Assembly (NCBI RefSeq): GCF_003892345.1
Contig: NZ_RRUE01000002.1
Span: forward strand, 1,125,655 to 1,189,654
Length of the DNA: 64,000 nt
Reading direction: 5' to 3'
Source of the DNA: Lautropia dentalis
GTDB lineage: Bacteria; Pseudomonadota; Gammaproteobacteria; Burkholderiales; Burkholderiaceae_E
Positions within the stretch are counted from its first letter, which is position 1. Every line of letters starts with the position of its first letter. Position numbers and translations under genes: made by a program. Below the pieces are notes generated by a model. That model saw only the letters and a program-made list of their open reading frames with translations, was not told where the DNA came from and did no database searches. This document shows positions 29,554 to 39,009 of this stretch, piece after piece.

Positions 29554-29830
29554 TCAGGCATGGCTTGGGCCGTGCCGCGATGGCCAGGGTATGCCCTGGC
29601 CTGGGCGCTGCTGCAAATGACCTGATCGAGGCACGACCCTGGCTTGGGCGGCGCCATGATGCCTGGGTGTGAATCGGTCTGGCCTCTGTCGCGATGCCCT
29701 GATTGAGCATCGAGGTACGATCAGCCTGAGTTGCGCACAGCGACGGCCTGAACGAGGTGCTGGCGTCCAGCCCGCCCGGGATCTGCCGACAGCCTTCCCC
29801 GGCGCTCCCCTCAAGCCTTCCGACGCCTCC

Positions 29831-29888
29831 AACGTCCCAAGCGTCCCAAACGTCTCAAACGTCTCAAACGTCTCAAACGTCTCAAACA
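29831..29888. repeat. 10-bp tandem repeat (GTCTCAAACG)n
   Basis: Four perfect and two or three degenerate units of GTCTCAAACG run directly into a strong hairpin. They lie in the 466-bp gap between the convergent flippase and GT2 genes; nothing else is evident in that gap. Confidence 0.75.
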
Positions 29889-29914
29889 GAAACGCCCGGT
29901 TCTCCGGGCGTTTC
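29889..29914. terminator. Bidirectional terminator hairpin
   Basis: An 11-bp perfect stem (GAAACGCCCGG and complement) with a TTCT loop sits between the convergent flippase and GT2 genes. AAA/TTT at the stem base suits termination in both directions. Confidence 0.65.
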
Positions 29915-30019
29915 TGCATCCGTCAACAAAAAAGCGACCCATCATCACGATGGATCGCTTCCGGGGGCGCCACTGAGGCGCAGCGACGGGTCAGTGGCCT
30001 TCGACAGGCTGCCCCTGCG

Positions 30020-31147
30020 TCAGGCTGCCGGACGGGATTCGGCCGCTGGCTGGCCGGACTGATTGGCGGCCTGTGAGGCCTGCTCCGAAGCCTGCTGCGA
30101 CTGTGCCCCTGTCTCCGGCGCGGCCTTCTGCGCCTCGTCGTGGTGCACCGGCTCTTCCACCGTGTAGTGGATTTCGCTGTTGGGCACATGCCGGGGGTAG
30201 AAGAACGGCACCCCCAGCAGGAAGCCCGAACTGCGCGTGGCGGTTCCCACCAGATCCTGCAGGAAGCTCACGCCGGGGCGACGCAGGTTCTTGGCCAGTA
30301 CGTAGCCAAAGAACAGCAGCAGCCACCAGGGGCTCACGAAAATGGCCAGCAGGATGGACAGGGCGAACACGGCCGTCGGACGCTGGTGCGAGATCAGCAG
30401 CGGCCAGTAGCTCTTGTGCATCCAGTGACGGCGGAACACCACCCCCGGGTAGCACATGCTGCCGTCGAGCAGCATCTTGCCCAGCCGGCGCCACTGGAAG
30501 TAGTCCACCGTATGATGGGTGGACATGGTGGTGGCCAGACCGTAGATGCCGTAGCCGGCCTCGCACAGGCGCAGACCCAGTTCCTGGTCCTCGTTGACGC
30601 GCATTTCGGTGGCAAAGCCGCCCACCTTCTCGAAGGCTTTGCGGCTGATCATCGAAATGCCGCCCAGCTCGCTCCGGTAGCCGTCGGCCCGGACCTTGTA
30701 GCGGTCGGGACCGTCGGTGAGGAACTCGCCGTCGGGGCTGTAGAACTTCTCGGGCAGCTGGCCGGAGGTTACATTGTGAATGGGCAAACCATCCGGGCCC
30801 AGTGCAATTCTCAGAAAGTCCGGCCCGACCTCCATGTCTCCATCGATGAAGAAGAAGGCGTCGCCCGTCGCGACGGCAGCACCGGCATTGCGGGCAATGG
30901 CCGCATTGGTGTGCCCCGTCAGACGCACGATCCGGACGTCGTGACCCAGATGGTTACGAACGATATCAGGCGTGCCATCCGTCGACCTGGAGTCGACGAA
31001 GACGATCTCGTAGTTTTCGATGCCACTCTGTTTGGTGGCAACCTGGATGCTGTCCAGGCACATGCCGATCGTGTTGGCCTGATTGCGGGAGATGACGATG
31101 ATGGAGAGCAGAGCGCAGGTTCCTTTGAAAGAGGAAAGGGACAGCAT
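30020..31147 (-). CDS. Family 2 glycosyltransferase with C-terminal membrane segments
   Basis: This encodes 375 residues. The GT-A fold starts at LLSIIVISRNQANTI and shows the GT2 motifs FVDSRSTDGT and the DXD-like FFIDGDME, then MRVNEDQELGLRLCEAGY (ED acceptor-base motif). One or two membrane helices follow (about 265-300), then a charged Gln/Ala-rich tail. It transfers a sugar to a growing lipid-linked unit at the inner membrane. A TTG 10 codons upstream is possible, but the ATG at 31147 is preferred. It is convergent to the flippase. Confidence 0.82.
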   Translation of the reverse strand: MLSLSSFKGTCALLSIIVISRNQANTIGMCLDSIQVATKQSGIENYEIVFVDSRSTDGTPDIVRNHLGHDVRIVRLTGHTNAAIARNAGAAVATGDAFFFIDGDMEVGPDFLRIALGPDGLPIHNVTSGQLPEKFYSPDGEFLTDGPDRYKVRADGYRSELGGISMISRKAFEKVGGFATEMRVNEDQELGLRLCEAGYGIYGLATTMSTHHTVDYFQWRRLGKMLLDGSMCYPGVVFRRHWMHKSYWPLLISHQRPTAVFALSILLAIFVSPWWLLLFFGYVLAKNLRRPGVSFLQDLVGTATRSSGFLLGVPFFYPRHVPNSEIHYTVEEPVHHDEAQKAAPETGAQSQQASEQASQAANQSGQPAAESRPAA

Positions 31148-31177
31148 GAAGCAGCAGGGGTTGACTTTTTGCAACAA

Positions 31178-31599
31178 ATCTGCTGGATGCCTCTCACTCG
31201 ATACGGCCCAATGATACTACCGATGCCCGCAGCGTTTGATGAAAGTCACCTTTTTTTGCGGGCCGGCGCATGAAATCATCACAAAACATGCGTGTCTGGG
31301 CCGTTTCGTTTCGGATACGTGACAGCACACCGGCCTGTCACGCATTTTTCGTACATTTTTGCCCCCTGTGCAGCCTCCCGACAGGGCCGGAAACGGACGG
31401 TTTGAGCTGTCCGTTGCGGTCCTGGCGTCCCGTCCTGCACGCCCGAATGAGGTGCCGGGACGAAAGCGCCCGCAACACACGCCGGGCACATGTCGCCCGG
31501 GCTGGCCAGAACGGGCGGGTTGGCCTGATGATGAAGCAGGCGGGCCAGGAACGGGGGGATGAGGCAGGCGGATCCGGACGGGGGCGGGGCTGGTGCGTA
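31178..31599. other. Intergenic region with half copy of the inverted-repeat element
   Basis: The gap lies between two minus-strand genes. On the minus strand 31424-31450 reads TCATTCGGGCGTGCAGGACG, matching the left end of the 1.07-kb element, but the remainder diverges. An AT-rich patch near 31210-31265 may hold the GT2 promoter. No gene is supported. Confidence 0.4.
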
Positions 31600-32646
31600 T
31601 CAGGCAGCCTGTGCGACCAGCTCGCGCTCGACCATGGGCACCGGTGCCTGTTCTTCCGGTGGAACCACCTGGTCCGGAGTCAGGCCGACCAGCTCGGTCA
31701 GCACGCGGCGACGGATCGGCGTGTGGATGTCATCGGGGAACTTGCGCCCGAAGAAGGCCGGTGTTTCCTTCAGCAGGTTGAAGTCGGCATCGGTCAGCCA
31801 GGCCGGGTTGGCCTCGATGAAGGTGGCGATGCAGTGATTGAACGGCCCCTGCCGGAAGCCTTTTTCGACCACGGCCTGGTGCAGCATCGATGGAATGAGG
31901 AATTCGTCGGCGATGCACAGTTTGGGGAAGTGCGACTGGATGTCTTCGTCGTTGAAGCGCTTGAGCAGCCACTCGATGACCGGCCGGCGGGCACCGAACC
32001 AGGTCGAACCGTAGAATGGGGAGAAGCGTTTCGTGAACACGTGTCCGCCCAGCACCGGGTTGACCAGCAGCCGGGTGACGAAGCGGGCGATGCGGGCGGC
32101 CGGGCGCAGCCTGCCGTCTGCGTCGAGGTTGCCGCCGGTACGCAGCTGCACCCCGGCGATGTCGCGCCGCTCGGGCGTATTGTTGAAGTACATCACCATC
32201 ATGCGGCGCAGCAGGCGGTGGCGGAAGCTCTCTTCACCCGCAAAGCCGCGGTACGACACCGACATCAGCGCGTCCTCGTCGGCCAGCATGTCGATGGAGG
32301 CGAAGTCGGCGTCGCTGGTATTGGCGGCAACGTGGGCCTCCAGGGCGCTGACCGGCTTGATGGGCAGACAGGTCGGGCTCAGGATCTGCAGGTAGTCGAA
32401 CTCGAGGTTCTCGTATGCGTAGCGGATGGCGTGGAAAATCCCTTCCGAGAAGCCCCAGATGGCCCAGCCGGTTCGTTTCGGGCTGGGCACGAAGCGCACG
32501 TTCGGCTCATCCACGTGAAAGTCGGGCGTCTGGCTGAAATCATGATGCACCACGACAGTGTGAGGCGCCAGGGCGCGGGCCAGCTGAGCCACCGATTCCG
32601 GGCTGTGGATGGCCGACATCACAACAAATGCGATCTTGGTTTTCAT
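31600..32646 (-). CDS. GT14-like (core-2/I-branching type) glycosyltransferase
   Basis: The 348-residue protein fits the bacterial core-2/I-branching family: WAIWGFSEGIFHAIRYAYEN, then FDYLQILSPTCLPIKPVSA is the usual N-terminal block, and STWFGARRPVIEWLLKRF, then IADEFLIPSML gives the later acidic motif. Eukaryotic members add beta-1,6 GlcNAc branches; bacterial members may add N-acetylhexosamine or xylose, so the sugar is not fixed. No membrane segment is seen. The ATG at 32646 starts directly with a beta strand (IAFVVMSA). Confidence 0.8.
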   Translation of the reverse strand: MKTKIAFVVMSAIHSPESVAQLARALAPHTVVVHHDFSQTPDFHVDEPNVRFVPSPKRTGWAIWGFSEGIFHAIRYAYENLEFDYLQILSPTCLPIKPVSALEAHVAANTSDADFASIDMLADEDALMSVSYRGFAGEESFRHRLLRRMMVMYFNNTPERRDIAGVQLRTGGNLDADGRLRPAARIARFVTRLLVNPVLGGHVFTKRFSPFYGSTWFGARRPVIEWLLKRFNDEDIQSHFPKLCIADEFLIPSMLHQAVVEKGFRQGPFNHCIATFIEANPAWLTDADFNLLKETPAFFGRKFPDDIHTPIRRRVLTELVGLTPDQVVPPEEQAPVPMVERELVAQAA

Positions 32647-33135
32647 GGCGGTAGCAGGGATCTGCTCAAAGAATCATCAGGGTGAGACTGCCGGATCCGC
32701 CGCCCCCGGGGCGGCCGACCTGTTCCTGTTCATGCCCACGATGGCTGGAAGTCCCAGCGGACAGATCCAGAATGGGGAGTATGCTAACGATCGTTCAGCT
32801 GTTGCGGAGGGGGGGCTTCATGAACCGTAACAGTTCTGAAACGTCATTTGCGATCCTTCATGAACGGCTTGCAGCCATTGTCACGCAGGCTTCCAGTAAG
32901 CGCGTTGATTTTGTTGGCATTTGCTGTAAGGAAACGGCCGAAATGTTCGGCGATGTGTGTCGTAGTTCCGCAACGATTGCTGCAGAAGTGTGCCTGCCGT
33001 CGGCGCCCGCCTGCGCCGTCCTGCCCGCTTTCTCTCGCATCCAGGCACTTCCCGGGGCATCATGCGTTACGTGTTCGCCCGGAGGCGCACTATTGCACAG
33101 CGAAACCCCATCGCCACCCGTAGAATGTCGGCCTC
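32647..33135 (+). other. Lower-GC leader with palindrome and strong ribosome-binding site
   Basis: This divergent gap precedes the GT4 gene. It contains the palindrome AACGATCGTT (32786-32795) inside GCTAACGATCGTTCAGC. A GGAGGGGGGG tract lies 4 bases before an ATG at 32820. The frame from that ATG runs 159 codons into the GT4 gene in another frame; its first 45 residues (MNRNSSETSFAILHERLAAI, then VDFVGICCKETAEMFGDVC) look protein-like but the rest does not. It could be a leader peptide, a remnant, or chance. Confidence 0.35.
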
Positions 33136-34362
33136 ATGAAAACGCCTCCTCGTCTCTTGTCGCTCAACTCCTACCACTACCGTCGTGGGGGTTCCGACGT
33201 CGTCTATCTCGAGCACGACGCCCTGTTCCGGGAACTCGGCTGGGAAACCGCCGTGATGTCCATGCATCACCCGAAGAACATGCCGTCGCCCTGGAGTGAA
33301 TACTTCGTCGAGGAACTGGAGTTCGGCAACGCCCATGGCCTGAAGGACAAGCTCGTCAAGGCGTCCAAGGCCATCTATTCCTTCGAAGCACAGGACAAGC
33401 TGCGCAAGCTGCTCAAGGTCTTTCCGGCCGACATCGCGCACCTGCACTGTATCTACCACCACCTGTCGCCGTCGGTGCTGCCCGTGCTTCACGAAGCCGG
33501 CATCCCGTCGGTCATTACCGCACACGACCTCAAGATCGCCTGTCCGGCCTACAAGATGCTCAACGACAAGGGCGTCTGTGAGCGCTGCCGCACCGGTTCC
33601 GTGGTCAATGTGCTGAAAAATCGCTGCGTACGCAACTCGCTGGGTGCCAGTGCCATCGTCATGCTCGAATCGGGCCTGGCGCGCACCATGAACACCTGGC
33701 AGAAGTACCTCGGACGGGTGGTGGCCCCTTCGCACTTCTACCGCAACAAGCTCATCGAATGGGGCTGGCCCGAGTGGCAGGTCACCTACGTGCCCAACTA
33801 CGTCGATGCCAGCAGCTTCACCCCCTCCTACGAGCCGGGCGATTACGTGCTGTTTGCCGGCCGGCTGGCGCCCGAAAAGGGGGTGGCCACGCTGGCAAAG
33901 GCTGCTGCCAAGGCCGGCGTCAGGCTGCGCGTGGCCGGAACCGGCCCGCTGGAAGAGGAACTCAAGGCCATGCCCGGTGCCGACAGCATCGAATGGCTGG
34001 GCTTCTGTTCGGGCGACAACCTCTGGAACCAGATCCGTGGCGCCCGTGCCCTGGTCCTGCCGTCCGAGTGGTACGAGAATGCCCCGATGAGTGTGCTGGA
34101 AGCCTTTGCCAGCGGCAAGCCCGTCGTGGGGGCCGACATCGGCGGCATCCCCGAAATGATCACGCCCGAAATCGGCTGGGTCTTTCCCAGCGGCGATGTC
34201 GACGCGCTGGCCGGCGTGCTGGCCGACGTGTTCTCGCGCAGCGATGTACAGATTGCCGACATGGGCCGCAAGGCACGTGAACATGTTGCCGCCAACTTCA
34301 ACCGTACGCGGTATATTGAAGGCATGGAAACCGTCTACCGAGAGCTGGGAGTCAAGTTTTGA
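33136..34362 (+). CDS. Family 4 (GT-B) glycosyltransferase
   Basis: This encodes 408 residues. The N-terminal domain opens with LSLNSYHYRRGGSDVVYLEH, the usual glycine loop, and has FPADIAHLHCIYHHLS. The C-terminal nucleotide-sugar domain has YVLFAGRLAPEKGV and the EX7E-type motif EWYENAPMSVLEAFASGKPVV. A Cys cluster (CPAY, CERC, CVRN) sits in the middle, as in some capsule transferases. It is the first gene of a coupled pair: its TGA overlaps the TTG start of the next gene. Confidence 0.87.
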   Translation: MKTPPRLLSLNSYHYRRGGSDVVYLEHDALFRELGWETAVMSMHHPKNMPSPWSEYFVEELEFGNAHGLKDKLVKASKAIYSFEAQDKLRKLLKVFPADIAHLHCIYHHLSPSVLPVLHEAGIPSVITAHDLKIACPAYKMLNDKGVCERCRTGSVVNVLKNRCVRNSLGASAIVMLESGLARTMNTWQKYLGRVVAPSHFYRNKLIEWGWPEWQVTYVPNYVDASSFTPSYEPGDYVLFAGRLAPEKGVATLAKAAAKAGVRLRVAGTGPLEEELKAMPGADSIEWLGFCSGDNLWNQIRGARALVLPSEWYENAPMSVLEAFASGKPVVGADIGGIPEMITPEIGWVFPSGDVDALAGVLADVFSRSDVQIADMGRKAREHVAANFNRTRYIEGMETVYRELGVKF

Positions 34363-35498
34363 GCAACGCATCCCCCGTGGCTGGCACTGCCGCCACCCAA
34401 TCGCCTGCCCTGCGCATCCTTGGCATCCGCGGCGTTCCGGCTGCCCATGGCGGCTTCGAAACCTTTGCCGAGTACCTGGCGCTCTATCTGGTGAAGAAGG
34501 GCTGGAAGGTCACCGTCTACTGCCAGCTCGACGGTACCGGTCCCATCTACGAAGATGACTGGGAAGGCGTGCACCGCGTCAACATCCCCATCGACCGCGG
34601 TGGCCCGGCCGGCACCATCCAGTTCGACTGGATCGCCACCCGTCACGCCCAGAAGGCGGGCGAGCCCTGCCTGACCCTGGGTTACAACACCGCCATCTTC
34701 TGCACGCTGCTGCGCCTGTCGGGGCTGCCCAACGTCATCAACATGGATGGCATCGAATGGCAGCGCGCCAAGTGGGGTACGGGGCCGAAGGCCTGGTTCT
34801 ACCTCAACGAATGGGCCGGCGCCTGGCTGGGCAATCACCTGGTGGCCGATCACCCCGAAATCAAGGTGCACCTGTCGCAGCGCACCAGTCCCAGTCGCAT
34901 CACCGTCATTCCCTATGGCGCCGAAGATGTCCGCAGCGCCGACACCGCACCGGTCGAGGCCCTGGGTCTGGAGCCGGGCAGGTACCTCAGCGTCATCGCC
35001 CGGGCCGAGCCCGAAAACTCCCTGCTCGAAATCGTGCAGGGCTTCTCGCGCAAGCCGCGTGGCCTGAAGCTGGCCGTGCTGGGAAAATACGAGCCGGGCA
35101 ACGCCTATCACCAGGCCGTCAAGGCAGCCGCCGGTGACGAAGTCATGTTCCTTGGCGCCATCTACGACAAGAAGGTGGTGCAGGCACTGCGCTTTCATTC
35201 GGCTGCCTATGTGCACGGCCACCAGGTGGGGGGGACCAACCCTTCGCTGGTCGAGGCGCTGGGCGCCGGCAATGCCGTCATCGCCCACGACAACCGTTTC
35301 AACCGCTGGGTGGCCGGGCCGGGCGCGGCCTTCTTCGATGGTGCCGACGGCTTTGCAGCCCAGCTCGACGCCATCCTGGCCGATCCCACGCGTCTCGACA
35401 GCATGCGCAAGGCATCGCGCGAGCGCTTCGAGGCCGAGTTCCAGTGGGAGATGATCCTCTCCGCCTACGAACGTCTGCTGCTGCAGTACCAGAAGTAA
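34359..35498 (+). CDS. DUF1972-type glycosyltransferase
   Basis: The 379-residue GT-B protein has the DUF1972 N-terminal domain of rhamnosyltransferase-like capsule enzymes (LRILGIRGVPAAHGGFETFA) and the C-terminal transferase block (VHGHQVGGTNPSLVEALGAG). The start is a TTG at 34359 overlapping the previous stop by four bases (TTGA), with GAGCTGGGAG upstream; no ATG lies nearby before the conserved start. Overlap implies translational coupling with the GT4 gene. The sugar transferred is not determined by sequence. Confidence 0.85.
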   Translation: MSNASPVAGTAATQSPALRILGIRGVPAAHGGFETFAEYLALYLVKKGWKVTVYCQLDGTGPIYEDDWEGVHRVNIPIDRGGPAGTIQFDWIATRHAQKAGEPCLTLGYNTAIFCTLLRLSGLPNVINMDGIEWQRAKWGTGPKAWFYLNEWAGAWLGNHLVADHPEIKVHLSQRTSPSRITVIPYGAEDVRSADTAPVEALGLEPGRYLSVIARAEPENSLLEIVQGFSRKPRGLKLAVLGKYEPGNAYHQAVKAAAGDEVMFLGAIYDKKVVQALRFHSAAYVHGHQVGGTNPSLVEALGAGNAVIAHDNRFNRWVAGPGAAFFDGADGFAAQLDAILADPTRLDSMRKASRERFEAEFQWEMILSAYERLLLQYQK

Positions 35499-35587
35499 AG
35501 CCAGCATGCCGGCGCAGCAGGGGCCGGAATGCCGCAGAGGGGTGTTGCGCAGGCGCCGGTTTGCAGGCCCCATGGGAGGAGGTGTGC

Positions 35588-36352
35588 ATGAACGGAACGG
35601 ACGAACAGGGCAGGGGTCAGGATATACAGGGCAGCCTCCGGTATCGGGGCATCCGGGCCATTACCCTGGACCTCGATGACACCCTCTGGCCAGTCGAGCC
35701 CGTACTGGCCTACGCCAACGGGCAGCTGGTCGAGTGGTTGCGCCCGAGGGCACCCGGTACGGCGGCCGTCGTCGCGGCCAACCCCAGTGTCCTGCACATG
35801 AAGGGACGCTACCCCGAACACGCGCACGACATGAGCTGGCTGCGTACCCAGCTGCTGCGCGAGACGCTCACGGCCCAGCGGGAAGATCCCGCCCTTGCCG
35901 AGCCCGCGTTTGCCGTCTTTCTCGACGCACGCCAGCAGGTCACGCCCTGGCCGGATGTCGAACCGGTACTGGCGCAGTGGGCCAGCCGCTACCGCATTGC
36001 CGCCATCACCAACGGCAACGCCGATATCCACCGCACCCCGCTGGGGCGCTACTTCCATGCCAGCATCAGTGCGCCGGCCTTTGGTGCAGCCAAGCCCGAC
36101 CCCCGAATCTTCCGGGAGGCCGCCCGCGTCCTGGGCGTCGAGCCTGCAGCCTGCCTGCACATTGGCGATGACCTGGCACTGGACGTACAGGGCGCCTGTG
36201 AGGCAGGTCTGTCTGCCCTATGGCTGGTTCGCCCCGAACTGGGGCGCGCAAGTGTTGCAAAAATAACAAGCGGCTCAGGTCTCGTACACAATTATCTTCA
36301 TGATCTGTGGTGTATTGACAAAATTTTGCAACCATTATCAGTGGTCAAGTAA
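35588..36352 (+). CDS. HAD superfamily (subfamily IA) phosphatase
   Basis: The 254-residue protein has HAD motif I ITLDLDDTLWP near residue 28, motif II AAITNGN, motif III Lys in FGAAKPDPRIF, and motif IV HIGDDLALDVQGA. It resembles YjjG-type nucleotidases or sugar-phosphate phosphatases; the substrate is unknown. GGGAGGAGG precedes the ATG at 35588. The last 30 residues (KITSGSGLVHNYLHDLWC onwards) are encoded by much AT-richer DNA than the rest and have no obvious counterpart in the family. Confidence 0.8.
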   Translation: MNGTDEQGRGQDIQGSLRYRGIRAITLDLDDTLWPVEPVLAYANGQLVEWLRPRAPGTAAVVAANPSVLHMKGRYPEHAHDMSWLRTQLLRETLTAQREDPALAEPAFAVFLDARQQVTPWPDVEPVLAQWASRYRIAAITNGNADIHRTPLGRYFHASISAPAFGAAKPDPRIFREAARVLGVEPAACLHIGDDLALDVQGACEAGLSALWLVRPELGRASVAKITSGSGLVHNYLHDLWCIDKILQPLSVVK

Positions 36353-36426
36353 GAACTTGTTCCCCAAAAGTGCGGTACATCAAACTTTGAAGCAAAACGG
36401 GCATCGCGTTACAGGAACGTGGGGCT

Positions 36427-36432
36427 TATACT
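36427..36432 (+). promoter_or_regulatory. Candidate -10 element for the GMC oxidoreductase
   Basis: TATACT lies in the low-GC gap before the GMC gene, inside a small GGGC/GCCC inverted repeat. The -35 region is poor. A leader of about 120 nt with the hairpin at 36456-36500 would result. Confidence 0.3.
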
Positions 36433-36455
36433 GCGCCCAAGAAATCCAACTGATC

Positions 36456-36500
36456 GAAAGAGACCTGCCCGCCTGCACGAGATGGGCGGCAGGGGCTTTC
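36456..36500 (+). terminator. Leader hairpin or terminator before the GMC gene
   Basis: GAAAG, CCTGCC and GCC pair with GGC, GGCAGG and CTTTC around a 10-11 base loop, with one bulged base, followed by a T-rich CTTTTCC. It may end the HAD transcript or act as an attenuator in the GMC leader. Confidence 0.45.
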
Positions 36501-36559
36501 CTTTTCCGCCATAAAGGTCTGCGCCCAGGCGTGACCGCGTCCCTAGAGGGGAACCATCC

Positions 36560-38263
36560 ATGCTGATCGATGCCAATGAGGTAGCTTCCGGCTCTGTCAT
36601 CCAAACCCAGATTTGTATCGTTGGCGGCGGCATTGCCGGGATCGCCATGGGCCTCGAGTTCGAAAAGGCCGGCATCGATACGGTCGTGCTCGAAAGTGGC
36701 GGTACCCACCGCGACGAGGCCACATCCGATCTTTACCGCGGCCCCAGCGTCGGTATCCCGTACGATTTCGCCGACGGTACCCGCAGCCGTTTCCTGGGCG
36801 GCAGCAGCAACTGCTGGGGCGGCTTCTGCCGTCCGTGGGACCAGATCGCCTTTGACCACCGTCCGTGGGTGAAGGACAGCGGCTGGCCCATCGGCCGCAA
36901 GGACCTCGACCCGTTCTACGAGCGCTCCCACGCCATCCTGCAGGTACCGTCCAACGAGTACCGCCCCGATCACTGGGTCGGCCAGGCGGGCGAACCCACC
37001 CATGGTCCGGCCACCGGCCAGTCACGCAACGCCAGCAGCTATCCGTTCGACCCGGCCAACATCGAAGAGATCATCTCCCAGTTCAGCCCCCCGCTGAAAA
37101 TGGGCGAGGCCTATCGCGACGAAATCAAGGCCGCGAAGTTCCTCAAGCTCTACCTCAAGGCCAACGTTGCCGAAATCCAGTGCAACCCCTTTGGCAGCAC
37201 GGTCGAGAGCGTCAAGGTCCGCACCCTGAAGGGCGGCAATTTCACCGTGCAGGCCAGGGTGTTCGTACTGGCCTCCGGCGGTATCGAAAACGCCCGCCTG
37301 ATGCTGGCCTCCAACCGCCAGCAGAGCACCGGCATCGGCAACCGCCACGACCTGGTCGGCCGCTACTTCCAGGATCACCCGCGTTTCCTGAACGGTGTGG
37401 TCGAGTTCAACGACAAGTTCAGGCTCAACCCGCTGTTCGACATCAAGTTCCATTGCATCGTCGACAAGGTCAAGATCAGCGGTGCCGACATTTCCGGCCA
37501 GATGCGCGTCGGTTTCGAACGCCAGAAGGAACACGGCATTCTGGATGCCCAGATGTGGTTCCGCTCGCTGTATGCGGGTGAGGGTACCGACATCGTTCGC
37601 GCCCTGTACCGGATGCGCCAGCGTGTGCGTGGCAAATGGTCGCCGTTCGTGGGGCTGGGTACGGACCTGGGGCACATCTTCTCGCATCCGCTCGACTCGG
37701 TGGGCTACACGGTGGCGCACACCACCGGCTCCCGCAAGCTGGTGCGCCACGTGGCCATGGAACTGATCTGCGAGCCGGATCCGGATCCGAACAGCCGCGT
37801 CACCCTGAGCGACGACATCGACGCGCTCGGCATGCGCCGTGCCAAGGTCGACTGGCGTCTGGGGCAGCAGGTCAAGGACACGGTCGACACCTCCTTCTCC
37901 CTGCTGGCCAAGGAGCTGGAAGACAAGAACATCGCCAAGGTCAAGCTCGGGCCACGCATCAACGACACAGGCTGGCCGGCCGACATGGAGGGTACCTATC
38001 ACCACATGGGTACCACCCGGATGCATGACTCCCCGCGTCACGGTGTGGTCGACCGCAACTGCAAGGTTCACGACATGGAGAACCTCTACATTGCCGGTTC
38101 GTCGGTGTTCACCACCTCGTCGTCCAACAACCCGACCATGACACTGGTGGCACTGGCCCTGCGCCTGTCCGACCGCCTGACGGCAGAAATCAAGTCCGGC
38201 AGCACTGTCACCACGGATGGCGCCCAGACGCCTGCCCAGCCGGAGCAGCAGGCTGCTGCCTGA
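36560..38263 (+). CDS. GMC-family FAD oxidoreductase
   Basis: This encodes 567 residues. The FAD-binding motif CIVGGGIAGIAMGLEFEKAG (about 19-38) is followed by the GMC block GGSSNCWGG and the C-terminal signature with the catalytic His (TYHHMGTTRM, His481-His482) and SSSNNPTMTLVALALRLSD. Family members oxidise alcohols, including sugars. No signal peptide is seen, so it is cytoplasmic by sequence. In this locus it may oxidise a sugar precursor or lipid-linked glycan. GAGGGGAACC precedes the ATG. An ideal terminator follows. Confidence 0.88.
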   Translation: MLIDANEVASGSVIQTQICIVGGGIAGIAMGLEFEKAGIDTVVLESGGTHRDEATSDLYRGPSVGIPYDFADGTRSRFLGGSSNCWGGFCRPWDQIAFDHRPWVKDSGWPIGRKDLDPFYERSHAILQVPSNEYRPDHWVGQAGEPTHGPATGQSRNASSYPFDPANIEEIISQFSPPLKMGEAYRDEIKAAKFLKLYLKANVAEIQCNPFGSTVESVKVRTLKGGNFTVQARVFVLASGGIENARLMLASNRQQSTGIGNRHDLVGRYFQDHPRFLNGVVEFNDKFRLNPLFDIKFHCIVDKVKISGADISGQMRVGFERQKEHGILDAQMWFRSLYAGEGTDIVRALYRMRQRVRGKWSPFVGLGTDLGHIFSHPLDSVGYTVAHTTGSRKLVRHVAMELICEPDPDPNSRVTLSDDIDALGMRRAKVDWRLGQQVKDTVDTSFSLLAKELEDKNIAKVKLGPRINDTGWPADMEGTYHHMGTTRMHDSPRHGVVDRNCKVHDMENLYIAGSSVFTTSSSNNPTMTLVALALRLSDRLTAEIKSGSTVTTDGAQTPAQPEQQAAA

Positions 38264-38418
38264 TTGTTTGCAGGCAGACGGTGCGATGCCGTCGTACCGT
38301 CATGCAGCCGGACGCATCGGCGACCGGACATATTAGCCGTCGGGCATACCAGCCGGCCGATGCATCAACCGGCGGTCACACCAACCGGCGGCTACATCAA
38401 CCACCGGGCGCATCAACC

Positions 38419-38460
38419 GCAAAAACGCGGGCTTCCCTTCGGGGCGGTCCGCGTTTTTGC
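38419..38460 (+). terminator. Rho-independent terminator of the GMC gene
   Basis: A perfect 12-bp stem (GCAAAAACGCGG and complement) closes an 18-base loop and ends in a T5 run within the stem base. It lies 156 bp after the stop. The interval 38300-38418 holds degenerate CATCAACCGGCGG-like repeats. Confidence 0.8.
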
Positions 38461-38509
38461 GTGTGTGGCTCGTGCTTCTGCTTCTTGTGTCCAAGACGAC
38501 GTAGCGCCT

Positions 38510-38760
38510 GGAACGCAGGTGCGTGAGCCTGGGACAGTGTAGCGTTGGGATGCTGGTGCGCGAGCCGGGATCGGTGCAGCGCTGGGATGTTGGTGCAAAA
38601 CCGGGGGTGATGCAGCGTTTGGGACGCTGGCGCATGAGCCGGGAGCGGCGCAGTGTCCGGGACGCAGGTCCATGAGTCGTGAACGGTGCAGTGCCCTGGG
38701 ACGCAGGTACATGAGCCGGAAACGCTGCATCACCTGGAGCGCGGGCACCTGGGATGTTTT
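38510..38760. repeat. Tandem minisatellite of 37-39 bp units, seven copies
   Basis: Contiguous units begin near 38510, 38547, 38584, 38621, 38659, 38698 and 38735. The consensus starts GGGACGCAGGTGCATGAGCC and ends GGTGCAGCGCCT. Copies differ by substitutions and 1-2 bp length changes. It occupies the gap between the GMC terminator and the copper oxidase gene. No protein-like frame is present. Confidence 0.85.
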
Positions 38761-39009
38761 GACATGAAGGCCGGTGCACGAAATGTTTCGTCGGACAACA
38801 ATGTCACGCGTCGATGTGGCGAGTCTGTGAGATTGTGCCGCGTCAGAAAGAAAGACATCGGGGAACATGACGGCTACCGCTGGTTCGCAACAAACGGCCA
38901 TTCATCGCCTCGAAGGTGAACGGGCTGCGGGTTGCGATTGTTCGTGGCAGAGGGTGCCGCCCGGGCGGGCAGGGCCCCTGCGTACGTCCTTCATCTGGGA
39001 TTGACCGTC

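Noticed and set aside
38510-38760. Possible CRISPR array
   Set aside because: Units of 37-39 bp are contiguous with no spacers and diverge by substitution. No cas genes are present.
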